This document shows, piece after piece, positions 1-5,309 of a DNA stretch of 22,348 nt. The stretch comes from a virus: the IMG/VR virus record IMGVR_UViG_3300030389_001037, positions 7,166 to 29,513 of that record. One strand, 5' to 3'. How positions within the stretch are numbered: position 1 is the first letter of the stretch; every line of letters begins with the position of its first letter. The notes beneath the pieces were generated by a model that did no database searches, was not told where the DNA came from, and was given only the letters and a program-made list of their open reading frames with translations. Position numbers and translations under genes: made by a program.

Positions 1-2
1 AC

Positions 3-344
3 TCAAGGAGTATTTCAAAGATAGATGAAGTTATTATTACTGAAAACTATAACTCAGGTTATGCGTACTCAGTTACAGGATCTAATATCAAAATTAAAGA
101 TGGTACTGTCATTTCACCAGAAGCCACTTACACAACAAGTCAGAATACAGGTAATGCAGGTGCAGTTAATTTTGAATGGATAACACCAAATCTAACAAGC
201 AAGCCTCAGTGGGAGATCGTTTCAGAAGGAGATGCCTTCAGTCTGACCGAAAATTTCATGGCTCCTGGTTTAGACGCAGTTTCAATTATAAATCGCACAC
301 AAACAATAGAAACTACTCAAACTTCGGTCACATTGTTTCAATAG
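3..344 (+). CDS. C-terminal part of an unidentified, probably surface or structural protein (5' end outside window)
   Basis: The frame starting at base 3 is open from the window edge to TAG at 342-344, giving about 113 residues without a start, so the gene begins upstream. The sequence is rich in Thr, Asn and Ser and has the alternating pattern of a beta-rich protein (for example ITENYNSGYAYSVTG near the start). It ends in a Thr-rich tail, TIETTQTSVTLFQ. No catalytic motif, membrane segment or cysteine is visible. It resembles, from memory, hypothetical cyanophage proteins encoded just before a small exported protein, and the same order occurs here. The function is unknown. The open frame and good protein character make the coding call fairly safe, although it is fragmentary. 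Confidence 0.6.
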   Translation, partial: SRSISKIDEVIITENYNSGYAYSVTGSNIKIKDGTVISPEATYTTSQNTGNAGAVNFEWITPNLTSKPQWEIVSEGDAFSLTENFMAPGLDAVSIINRTQTIETTQTSVTLFQ

Positions 345-946
345 GACTTTTATGTGCTAGTCCTGTTTATGCCGAGACAACTATAAGTAATCCACAGTCC
401 AGTACACAGTCCACGATTGTTAACCAAGGATTTCAAAGTATAAGCGGATCTTTCCCGACTCATAGATATAGCAACGGTATTCAATGCCAAACACCTACTC
501 TTAGTTTTAATCCATTCATAACAAAAGGAGAATACTACAACACCCCAAGAAGTACTATACAAAGAACAAATATTTATAATCAAGCAAAAGATAGTGAAAC
601 TGGTCAGTTAACAAATCCAGGTGAAATACTCTACATAGCAGAACAGGAAAGGTTAGATCAGACAAATCATAACTTTTCATATGGAGCGACTATTAGTATT
701 CAAGTTCCATTAGGAAAACGATTTGATGATGAGTGCATAAAAGCAGCCCAAACTTATAGAAAGTATCAGGAGTTTATGCTGGATGCTAAGAAATTAGAAG
801 TCAATCTCAACCGTCTAAAAATATGTGCCGAGCAACTAAAACTAGGTGTTAAGTTTGTAGGAGATGATGCTGTTAGTTGTAGAAATGTTGTACTGACCAC
901 CGTTCCAAATCAAGTTATCCCACATACTCATAAATTAAAGCAGTAG
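176..946 (+). CDS. Exported protein of unknown function; start uncertain
   Basis: The frame is open to TAG at 944-946. The reliable part begins with a hydrophobic stretch, IVSIGLLCASPVYA, followed by ETT at about base 374. It reads like the end of a Sec signal peptide with an Ala-x-Ala-type cleavage site. The mature part has NQGFQ and YSNGIQCQ patches, then VPLGKRFDDECIKAA and a helix ending near C-x(n)-C. It resembles, from memory, a family of small exported cyanophage proteins with paired cysteines. The only ATG is at 176, which adds about 50 basic residues that look like out-of-frame translation of the upstream gene. GTG 209 or a non-standard ATT 332 are alternatives. The upstream gene ends at 344, inside this one. 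The coding call for 350-946 is fairly firm; the start is not. Confidence 0.6.
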   Translation: MDNTKSNKQASVGDRFRRRCLQSDRKFHGSWFRRSFNYKSHTNNRNYSNFGHIVSIGLLCASPVYAETTISNPQSSTQSTIVNQGFQSISGSFPTHRYSNGIQCQTPTLSFNPFITKGEYYNTPRSTIQRTNIYNQAKDSETGQLTNPGEILYIAEQERLDQTNHNFSYGATISIQVPLGKRFDDECIKAAQTYRKYQEFMLDAKKLEVNLNRLKICAEQLKLGVKFVGDDAVSCRNVVLTTVPNQVIPHTHKLKQ

Positions 947-970
947 GCAAGCACGGTTAAACTTGCCTAC
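943..970 (-). terminator. Perfect 9-bp hairpin between convergent genes, likely terminator of the accessory cluster
   Basis: GTAGGCAAG at 943-951 pairs perfectly with CTTGCCTAC at 962-970 around a 10-base loop. It lies between the end of the plus-strand gene (its TAG stop is inside the stem) and the end of the minus-strand 215-aa gene. On the minus strand the stem is followed by TGCTTTAATTTATG, a weak U-rich tract. On the plus strand the next bases are C-rich. It therefore fits best as the terminator for the minus-strand accessory cluster, although it could slow both transcripts. Confidence 0.45.
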
Positions 971-1009
971 CTAGACGCCCCATCCATTGCCTTGGCGAAT
1001 AGGGTTCTT

Positions 1010-1657
1010 TTATTTTACATCTTTTTTCTTCTTTGTAAGCTTCTTTATAATATTTTTTACTAAGGGTTTGACAATATTAAGTAGTAATGGAGTAGTGGCA
1101 GCAACAGAAGCAATAACAGCAGTAGATACAACAACACTAGCTGTCGGTATGTACTGGTCAACAAACGGTACTTCTTCCCAGATTGCATCGCAGGAACCCT
1201 CCAAAAGCCCACGCTCATATTTTACCAGCCTTTCCAATCTAAGCTCGTTCCTCCAATCCCCAGTTCTATATGGTGCGTTTTTTGGTGGACAAGGTGTTTC
1301 TTCTATTTCAGTCTCCTCTTCTTTATTAAGATTAAAATTTGTCTGTACACCTTTTTTCTGATTATATGTGCCTTCTGTTTCAATACTATCTTCAGCATCG
1401 TAAATAATAGGTCTAAATGTTTTAGGTGCTGGCTGAGTTTTAATTGGTTGTGTACCTCCAATCGCCTGACCATTAGGACAAGTAGCGTAAGCCTTTCTGC
1501 CATGAAAAATTATAGTTGGATTTTCTGATACTTCTATATCTCTATTGGTTAAATCACAAGCAGGATTTTCACCTATTAGTACAGTTTCAGGTATAAAAGG
1601 TGTTTCTGGTATATTTATTTTTGGTATTTTTATCTCAGGTACTTTAATCGTAGGCAT
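1010..1657 (-). CDS. Membrane-anchored hypothetical protein with IPxIxIP repeats
   Basis: The product has 215 aa. The N-terminus is a Pro/Ile-rich stretch, PEIKIPKINIPETPFIPE, of the kind that forms short extended repeats. A middle soluble part holds four cysteines (in NPACD, YATCP, ETPCPP and EGSCD) and acidic EEE segments. At about residues 170-195 there is one hydrophobic segment (ASVVVSTAVIASVAATTP region), and the protein ends in a lysine-rich tail, KKLTKKKKDVK. The topology suggests an inner-membrane protein with a positive cytoplasmic end. The ATG at 1657 lies inside the end of the 55-aa zinc-ribbon gene (13-15 base overlap), implying coupled translation. The function is unknown. A plus-strand frame over the same bases was rejected because it is low-complexity. 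The coding call is good. Confidence 0.7.
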   Translation of the reverse strand: MPTIKVPEIKIPKINIPETPFIPETVLIGENPACDLTNRDIEVSENPTIIFHGRKAYATCPNGQAIGGTQPIKTQPAPKTFRPIIYDAEDSIETEGTYNQKKGVQTNFNLNKEEETEIEETPCPPKNAPYRTGDWRNELRLERLVKYERGLLEGSCDAIWEEVPFVDQYIPTASVVVSTAVIASVAATTPLLLNIVKPLVKNIIKKLTKKKKDVK

Positions 1658-1811
1658 TTCTAGGAAGATAAACCTCTACAAAAGAATGGCATTTAGGACA
1701 AGATAAATTAGTTATCATGCTGTACTCTCCAGATCTTAGTGGATAATCTTCTTCATCTAAACTGTGATCTCCACCCCATATAAGTTCTGTTTTACAGTGC
1801 CAACAATTCAT
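1644..1811 (-). CDS. Small zinc-ribbon protein, 55 aa
   Basis: ATG at 1811-1809 opens a 55-codon frame that ends in TAA at 1644-1646. It begins MNCWHCKTELIWGGDH and later has SCPKCHSFVEVY, giving two CxxC pairs (C3/C6 and C38/C41) 31 residues apart, the layout of a zinc ribbon. The first 16 residues strongly resemble, from memory, a small conserved protein found in many marine cyanophages. It starts two bases after the stop of the 180-aa gene and overlaps the start of the 215-aa gene, so it is the middle member of a tight operon. The role is unknown; nucleic-acid or protein binding is an inference from the fold. It is short, but the double CxxC and operon spacing make it convincing. Confidence 0.75.
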   Translation of the reverse strand: MNCWHCKTELIWGGDHSLDEEDYPLRSGEYSMITNLSCPKCHSFVEVYLPRNAYD

Positions 1812-1813
1812 AA

Positions 1814-2356
1814 TTAACAGTCGTTAAAGTCAGAGGCCATATTACCTCCTATCTTACCGCCTTCTCTTCTTGCTGTGTTAGTTGCAAAGCCAGATAAGAA
1901 CCAGCCGACAATAGGAACATTAGCTAATGAACTAGATAAACCTGTTCCAGTAGCTACTGACGTTCCAATAAGTTCTCCTGTAGACTCTCCTTTTGCCCTT
2001 TCTTTTATACAGGCTATTTGTTTTGCTGTAAGCTCACCATTATTCAGAATATTTACATCTTTTTCACCAGCTATCCTTTGACTTTCTTTCGTTACATATG
2101 ACTTACTTGCACCTAAAAACCCTGCTGGCTTTTTACTACTTTCAATAGAAGCAATAATTCTTGGATCGTGCATCTTATGTCTTATTCTATAACTATCTTT
2201 ATCAGCTTCAATTTCATAAGTAGAATACTTGCTAACAGGTAAATCAAAAATTGGTAGATTTGGTTTCTTACTTAAAAGGTTGATTGTATAAAAGTTGGAA
2301 GCAACAAAGACAGTTCCAAGTCCTACTGATATTCCTTTAATAATATTGCTATTCAT
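1814..2356 (-). CDS. Hypothetical membrane-associated protein with glycine-rich C-terminus, 180 aa
   Basis: The N-terminus carries one hydrophobic segment at about residues 4-26 (IKGISVGLGTVFVASNFYTINLL), a signal anchor or uncleaved signal. The middle is charged and soluble. The C-terminal third contains ELIGTSVATGTGLSSSLANV, then VPIVGWFLSGF, then GGKIGGNMASDFNDC, a glycine-zipper-like hydrophobic pattern that could insert into or pack at a membrane. The gene sits 6 bases after the small membrane-protein gene and 2 bases before the zinc-ribbon gene, so all three are probably co-transcribed. No enzyme motif is visible. A part in lysis, DNA entry or superinfection exclusion is possible but rests only on membrane character. 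The coding call is good; the function is unknown. Confidence 0.68.
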   Translation of the reverse strand: MNSNIIKGISVGLGTVFVASNFYTINLLSKKPNLPIFDLPVSKYSTYEIEADKDSYRIRHKMHDPRIIASIESSKKPAGFLGASKSYVTKESQRIAGEKDVNILNNGELTAKQIACIKERAKGESTGELIGTSVATGTGLSSSLANVPIVGWFLSGFATNTARREGGKIGGNMASDFNDC

Positions 2357-2362
2357 AAAGGC

Positions 2363-2593
2363 TTAGAGTTTAGGGAGAGATTTAGTGGGAATAGATGGTC
2401 CTGTTACGTCAGGTAAACCTTTATCTAATACTTTTGGCATAAGTCCAGATACGTTACCCATAATCTCTTTCATTACTTTAGCTTTGAAGTTTTCTGAAGT
2501 TACATATTTGTAACCGAAGTACGCTCCACCACTCATGGAAGCTACCATTACAAAAGAGATAATACTCAAAACATTAGCAATTTTCTGAAACAT
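2363..2593 (-). CDS. Small single-helix membrane protein, 76 aa
   Basis: ATG at 2593 gives MFQKIANVLSIISFVMVASM, then SGGAYFGYKYV: one transmembrane helix at about residues 7-29 right at the N-terminus. A short amphipathic region (FKAKVMKEIMGNVSGLMPKV) and a Pro-rich tail ending in KSLPKL follow. The start MFQKIANVLSI resembles, from memory, a small cyanophage membrane protein family. A longer frame with GTG at 2680 exists, but that GTG lies in the spacer of a good promoter (2669-2697), so it could not be on that transcript. ATG 2593 is therefore preferred. Upstream of the ATG there is no clear Shine-Dalgarno. It could be holin-like by size and single helix, but nothing proves that. It is followed after 6 bases by the 180-aa gene. 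Confidence 0.65.
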   Translation of the reverse strand: MFQKIANVLSIISFVMVASMSGGAYFGYKYVTSENFKAKVMKEIMGNVSGLMPKVLDKGLPDVTGPSIPTKSLPKL

Positions 2594-2668
2594 GATTAAA
2601 TTTGCGATACTTAAAGCACTTTCAGTTACGAGCGTACTTGTGTTACTACTAATTGTAGCTCTGTCACC

Positions 2669-2697
2669 CTTATACGTCACTATGAGTTTAATGACAA
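2669..2697 (-). promoter_or_regulatory. Sigma70-type promoter for the membrane/zinc-ribbon operon
   Basis: Read on the minus strand, TTGTCA (2697-2692) is followed by exactly 17 bases and then TATAAG (2674-2669). Each box matches the consensus at five of six positions and the spacing is optimal. Transcription would begin near 2662, about 70 bases before the ATG at 2593. It lies in the only sizeable gap of this small-gene cluster (2594-2715). Confidence 0.5.
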
Positions 2698-2715
2698 GGC
2701 AGATGACAACAGAAA

Positions 2716-2850
2716 CTAAGTAGATAACTTTTTACGATAAAATCTCGTCTTACAAGCATTTGAACAATATTTTCTTCTTTGCTCTGTTGTAGAAAATATT
2801 TTGCCACAGCATCTACAAGATTTTTCTATTATTTCGCAGAAGACTTTTTT
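2716..2850 (-). CDS. Zinc-finger C-terminal extension, reachable by -1 frameshift from the 56-aa gene
   Basis: In the -1 frame relative to the 56-aa gene, codons run from the slippery heptamer to TAG at 2716-2718. They add 42 residues: VFCEIIEKSCRCCGKIF, then TTEQRR, then KYCSNACKTRFYRKKLST. The pattern CRCCGK...YCSNAC...RFYRKK is a typical phage zinc ribbon or finger with a basic tail, so this is real protein sequence. The frame has no ATG, GTG, TTG or CTG between its preceding stop (TAG in the AGATAG context) and the first cysteines. Expression must use recoding or a rare start. A -1 slip on A AAA AAG gives a 94-aa fusion. The alternative is ATA at 2829-2827, which overlaps the TAA stop in the same way as the TAATG junctions elsewhere here. 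The domain is well supported; the mode of expression is an inference. Confidence 0.55.
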   Translation of the reverse strand, partial: KKVFCEIIEKSCRCCGKIFSTTEQRRKYCSNACKTRFYRKKLST

Positions 2851-2999
2851 TCGGTTGTTGCCTCTAATCTATCTGCCAAAACCGCTTCAATTCGCATAAT
2901 CTGGTCACGACAATTATTAGCAACTGCCACAGCTTGTTCTTGATTACTTTTTAAAATTTGTATTTCTTGTTTTAATTCCGCATCAGTTTTACGAGCCAT
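2829..2999 (-). CDS. Small coiled-coil-like protein, 56 aa
   Basis: ATG at 2999 opens 56 codons ending in TAA at 2829-2831, with TAG directly after it. The sequence starts MARKTDAELKQEIQILKSN and continues as one long helix with heptad-like Leu/Ile/Val spacing and many Glu, Gln and Lys residues. It ends in EATTEKKSSAK. One cysteine (C30) is in the centre. It has no membrane segment or known motif; an oligomerising helix is the best guess. It is the first gene of the minus-strand accessory cluster and faces the oxygenase gene across a 49-base divergent gap. Near its 3' end it carries the heptamer A AAA AAG, which may fuse it to the zinc-finger frame. The coding call is good for so short a gene; the function is unknown. 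Confidence 0.65.
   Translation of the reverse strand: MARKTDAELKQEIQILKSNQEQAVAVANNCRDQIMRIEAVLADRLEATTEKKSSAK
2844..2850 (-). other. Candidate -1 ribosomal frameshift site (A AAA AAG)
   Basis: The zero-frame codons are GAA AAA AAG TCT, so the heptamer A AAA AAG is in the exact phase of the E. coli dnaX slippery site. A Shine-Dalgarno-like AGAGG lies upstream with 10 bases between it and the heptamer, as in dnaX. Downstream, TTGTAGA (2818-2812) and TCTACAA (2793-2787) can form a 7-bp stem, but it starts about 25 bases after the site, further than usual. Confidence 0.45.
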
Positions 3000-3048
3000 G
3001 TTAATAAATGTGTTTCACTCACTGTAACATCAGCTAATATAAATGTAA
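3000..3048. promoter_or_regulatory. Divergent intergenic region between the accessory cluster and the oxygenase gene
   Basis: This 49-base gap separates two genes transcribed away from each other, so it should hold at least one start of transcription. On the plus strand TTTCAC (3013-3018) and TAATAT (3035-3040) are 16 bases apart, a weak sigma70-like pair that would give a nearly leaderless oxygenase mRNA. Neither gene has a clear Shine-Dalgarno. The assignment is tentative. Confidence 0.25.
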
Positions 3049-3669
3049 ATGTCTATTTTAATGAAGCAATTTATTCAAAACTTACCAGTATTAAATGCAA
3101 AAGAATTAAAGGTAATTAATAAATATGTTGATACTTTGAACTTCAATCCAAATACTGTTTTCGGGCAAGAACAAAATGCAAGAGTAATGCCTGATGTTAG
3201 ATCCAGTACTGGTAGTTGGATGCGAGAGGATGTTCCAGCTACAGTTTTATTGCATAACAAATTAAACAATGCTTTATTGCAATATAGAAGTAATCTTTTA
3301 TTAAAAGATCTTGTTTTAGATAACTGGCCTCTTATAGGTGGTTATGGTACGAGTTCACATAGAGAAGATATACAAATTTTAGAATATACATCAGAACAAA
3401 AATATAACTGGCATTTTGATACCTGTACAGATCCTAGAAGTTCTTTTTATCACCGTACCACCTCTATTGTTCTTTACTTGAAAGATGATTTTGAAGGGGG
3501 AGCTACGCAATTCAAAATGTTTCCGCAAAAAGACTTTAGACCTAAAGCTGGTCGTGCACTATTTTTTCCGTCAAATTGGTGTTTTACGCACTGCTCTACA
3601 CCTGTAATATCAGGCAAAAAACGAGTTGCAGTTACTTGGTATTACTGTAAAGACGAGAATGTAGCTTAA
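3049..3669 (+). CDS. 2-oxoglutarate/Fe(II)-dependent dioxygenase, prolyl 4-hydroxylase type
   Basis: The product has 206 aa. The double-stranded beta-helix core carries the iron ligands H122-x-D124 (in YNWHFD) and H181 (in FTHCSTPV). The 2-oxoglutarate anchor is the basic pair K191/R192 in [25 protein letters not shown] and [11 protein letters not shown] are hallmark segments of the P4H family, and all key residues are present, so the enzyme should be active. Such enzymes hydroxylate protein side chains, usually proline, using O2 and 2-oxoglutarate. The gene is alone on the plus strand and its stop overlaps by 4 bases the stop of a collagen-like fibre gene; a second collagen-like fibre follows. 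Those Gly-Pro-Thr repeats are the obvious candidate substrates, by inference. The start ATG 3049 has MSILMKQ, and M5 is an alternative. The family call is firm; the substrate is not known. Confidence 0.88.
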   Translation: MSILMKQFIQNLPVLNAKELKVINKYVDTLNFNPNTVFGQEQNARVMPDVRSSTGSWMREDVPATVLLHNKLNNALLQYRSNLLLKDLVLDNWPLIGGYGTSSHREDIQILEYTSEQKYNWHFDTCTDPRSSFYHRTTSIVLYLKDDFEGGATQFKMFPQKDFRPKAGRALFFPSNWCFTHCSTPVISGKKRVAVTWYYCKDENVA

Positions 3670-5309
3670 CTACCTGCTTTTAGTGCAGCCACTTCTGCTT
3701 CTAAAGTTTCTATTTTTGTAATTATTTCTTGTAGTGCTTTAGCTGTAATACTTACAACTCTAGTCGAATCTATACTCTTGGTTCCTTTTGCTGTTTGTGT
3801 ATTGCCATCATCGTCTATGTACTCAACATCTGCAACATCAAACACAAACGAACTATCAACTGTTTCAACTTCTTGGGCAATAAAACCACATTGAACTGTT
3901 CCGCTTTCTGGTTCGCCAGCTTTCCAATCAAAATCTCTAAATTTAAGAGCTTTTATAGCTGAGATTGCATCATAAGAAGTATCAACAATATTCTCTTTCT
4001 TATTTACATCTGAAGGCCACCAAGTTACACCAAAAGCACCATAAGTTGTACCAACTTCTAAGTAAGAAGATCCAACACCTCTAAGGCTAGTAATGTTATT
4101 GGACTGAAATCCTACTCCAGGTGGGCCTGTAGGTCCAGGTGGTCCTGACGGTCCAGATGGGCCAGATGGTCCAGGTGGTCCTGAAGGTCCTGTACTTCCT
4201 GTTGGCCCAGGGCTACCTGTGTTTCCTGTTCCTCCTGACGGTCCTGTTGGCCCAGTTGGTCCTGTTGGTCCAGTTGGTCCTGTACTACCTGTATTTCCTC
4301 TAGGAATAAAGAATCTAAAATTAGCAGCAGAAGATGAACCTAAATTTTGAACTGAAGCGTTTGATCCAGCACTATTAGTTATTGTGCTATGGATGCTGAT
4401 AGTAGCTGCTGATCCAGTAGGTCCAGTAGGTCCAGTTGGTCCAGTTGGACCCGTACCAGAAGGCCCAGTTGGGCCAGTAGGTCCAGCAGGTCCAGTAGGA
4501 CCCGTAGGTCCAGGTGGGCCATCACCTCCAGAAGGACCAGCACCAGCAGGTCCAGTTGGGCCAGTAGCTCCTTGAGGTCCTGTAGGTCCAGTAGGTCCTG
4601 TGTCACCTTTTGGAATAGTAAAGTTAAAAGTAGCTGCTGAAGAAGTACCAGAATTTGTTACTGCTGCGTTTGTTCCAGCATTTCCAGTAGTAACCGTGCC
4701 AATAGATATAGTTGCAGCAGTTCCAGTGGGTCCTGTTGGACCTGTAGGGCCAGTTGCTCCATCATTTCCATCACTTCCATTGCTACCAGCAGGTCCCGTA
4801 GGTCCTGTAGGGCCAGTTGGACCAGTAGGCCCAGTTGCTCCATCACTTCCATTAGTACCATCAGTACCATTACTTCCAGCAGGGCCAGTGGGTCCTGTGG
4901 GTCCTGTTGGACCAGTAGGTCCTGCTGTATTGTCTACCCAAGCAAGCCCACCCGATCCATCAGTTTTTAAAACTTGGTTGGCCGACCCTGTATCATCTGG
5001 AAGAGTTAATGTATAACTTGCACCAGCACTATGAGGAGGAGATTTTATTTTTACACCATGACTATTTTGCGAACAGTTAAGTTGTAAATAACCATCTTGT
5101 GAACTGCCATCACCTTTTGCTTCTATAGCTGGTTCAGAAGAAGTGGAAACAAAATTTACCTTATCCCTAGTGACCGCATCATTGGCTATAGCAGATGTGT
5201 CTATAGAACCAGCAGCATAGTGAGTTCCGTTTATTTCATCATCACCAATTTTTGAAGCATCAATAGAATCGTCTTGTAGTCCATCTGAATTTATTTTTGT
5301 TAATCCCAT
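3666..5309 (-). CDS. Collagen-like tail fibre with C-terminal S74 intramolecular chaperone, 547 aa
   Basis: A fibre protein, probably trimeric. Residues 1-128 form an N-terminal part ([20 protein letters not shown]) that resembles cyanophage fibre starts. Three Gly-X-Y blocks (about 130-197, 235-299 and 338-400), dominated by Gly-Pro-Thr, should form collagen triple helices. Two copies of a roughly 37-residue beta module (AATISI...FTIPKG and FRFFIPRG) separate the blocks. The C-terminal ~115 residues are a Peptidase_S74 chaperone: SDVNKKENI at S433, then GFIAQEVE, then a coiled coil ([14 protein letters not shown]). Such domains trimerise the fibre and usually cut themselves off at the Ser. 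GGAGG lies 8 bases before the ATG, inside the end of the preceding fibre gene. GPP triplets near residues 378-397 are classic hydroxylation contexts. It is the last gene of the virion operon and faces the oxygenase gene. Confidence 0.88.
   Translation of the reverse strand: MGLTKINSDGLQDDSIDASKIGDDEINGTHYAAGSIDTSAIANDAVTRDKVNFVSTSSEPAIEAKGDGSSQDGYLQLNCSQNSHGVKIKSPPHSAGASYTLTLPDDTGSANQVLKTDGSGGLAWVDNTAGPTGPTGPTGPTGPAGSNGTDGTNGSDGATGPTGPTGPTGPTGPAGSNGSDGNDGATGPTGPTGPTGTAATISIGTVTTGNAGTNAAVTNSGTSSAATFNFTIPKGDTGPTGPTGPQGATGPTGPAGAGPSGGDGPPGPTGPTGPAGPTGPTGPSGTGPTGPTGPTGPTGSAATISIHSTITNSAGSNASVQNLGSSSAANFRFFIPRGNTGSTGPTGPTGPTGPTGPSGGTGNTGSPGPTGSTGPSGPPGPSGPSGPSGPPGPTGPPGVGFQSNNITSLRGVGSSYLEVGTTYGAFGVTWWPSDVNKKENIVDTSYDAISAIKALKFRDFDWKAGEPESGTVQCGFIAQEVETVDSSFVFDVADVEYIDDDGNTQTAKGTKSIDSTRVVSITAKALQEIITKIETLEAEVAALKAGS
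3677..3717 (+). terminator. Possible terminator of the oxygenase gene inside the opposing fibre gene
   Basis: Just after the oxygenase stop, CTTT(T)AG(T)GCAG pairs with CTGC(TT)CTAAAG around the loop CCACTT (3677-3706), and TTTCTATTTTT follows (3707-3717). The stem has small bulges, but its position and the T-rich tail fit an intrinsic terminator on the plus strand. The same bases encode the C-terminus of the convergent fibre gene, so the match could be partly chance. Confidence 0.35.
4110..4922 (-). repeat. Collagen-like Gly-X-Y repeat DNA in three blocks
   Basis: Nine-base units encoding Gly-Pro-Thr (on the plus strand GGTCCAGTT or GGTCCTGTA variants) fill 4719-4922, 4413-4607 and 4110-4298. 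They are interrupted by two related beta-module sequences at 4608-4718 and 4299-4412. Synonymous positions vary (GGT/GGG/GGA and CCA/CCT), so the amino-acid pattern, not the DNA, is conserved. Such tracts are prone to length change by slippage or recombination. Confidence 0.85.

Noticed and set aside
971-1009. A tRNA-like fold after the hairpin (GGCG...GGGTTC)
   Set aside because: No acceptor stem, anticodon arm or complete T-arm can be formed.
987-1361. Plus-strand frame of 124 codons with a hydrophobic start
   Set aside because: It begins with a Phe-rich run that is only the complement of the lysine-rich tail of the 215-aa minus-strand gene; the minus-strand frame has better composition and operon spacing.
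2594-2680. GTG start at 2680 for the small membrane protein
   Set aside because: The GTG falls within the spacer of a well-matched promoter; the ATG at 2593 gives a typical compact membrane protein.
4110-4922. Regular GGTCC-rich repeats resembling a CRISPR or satellite array
   Set aside because: There are no unique spacers; the period is 9 bases in phase with an open frame, so it is protein-coding collagen sequence.
4384-5016. Plus-strand frames rich in Gly-Pro-Val opposite the collagen blocks (also near 6082-6291)
   Set aside because: They are the reverse reading of Gly-Pro-Thr codons, which leaves other frames free of stops. They have no ribosome site and stop outside any sensible domain.
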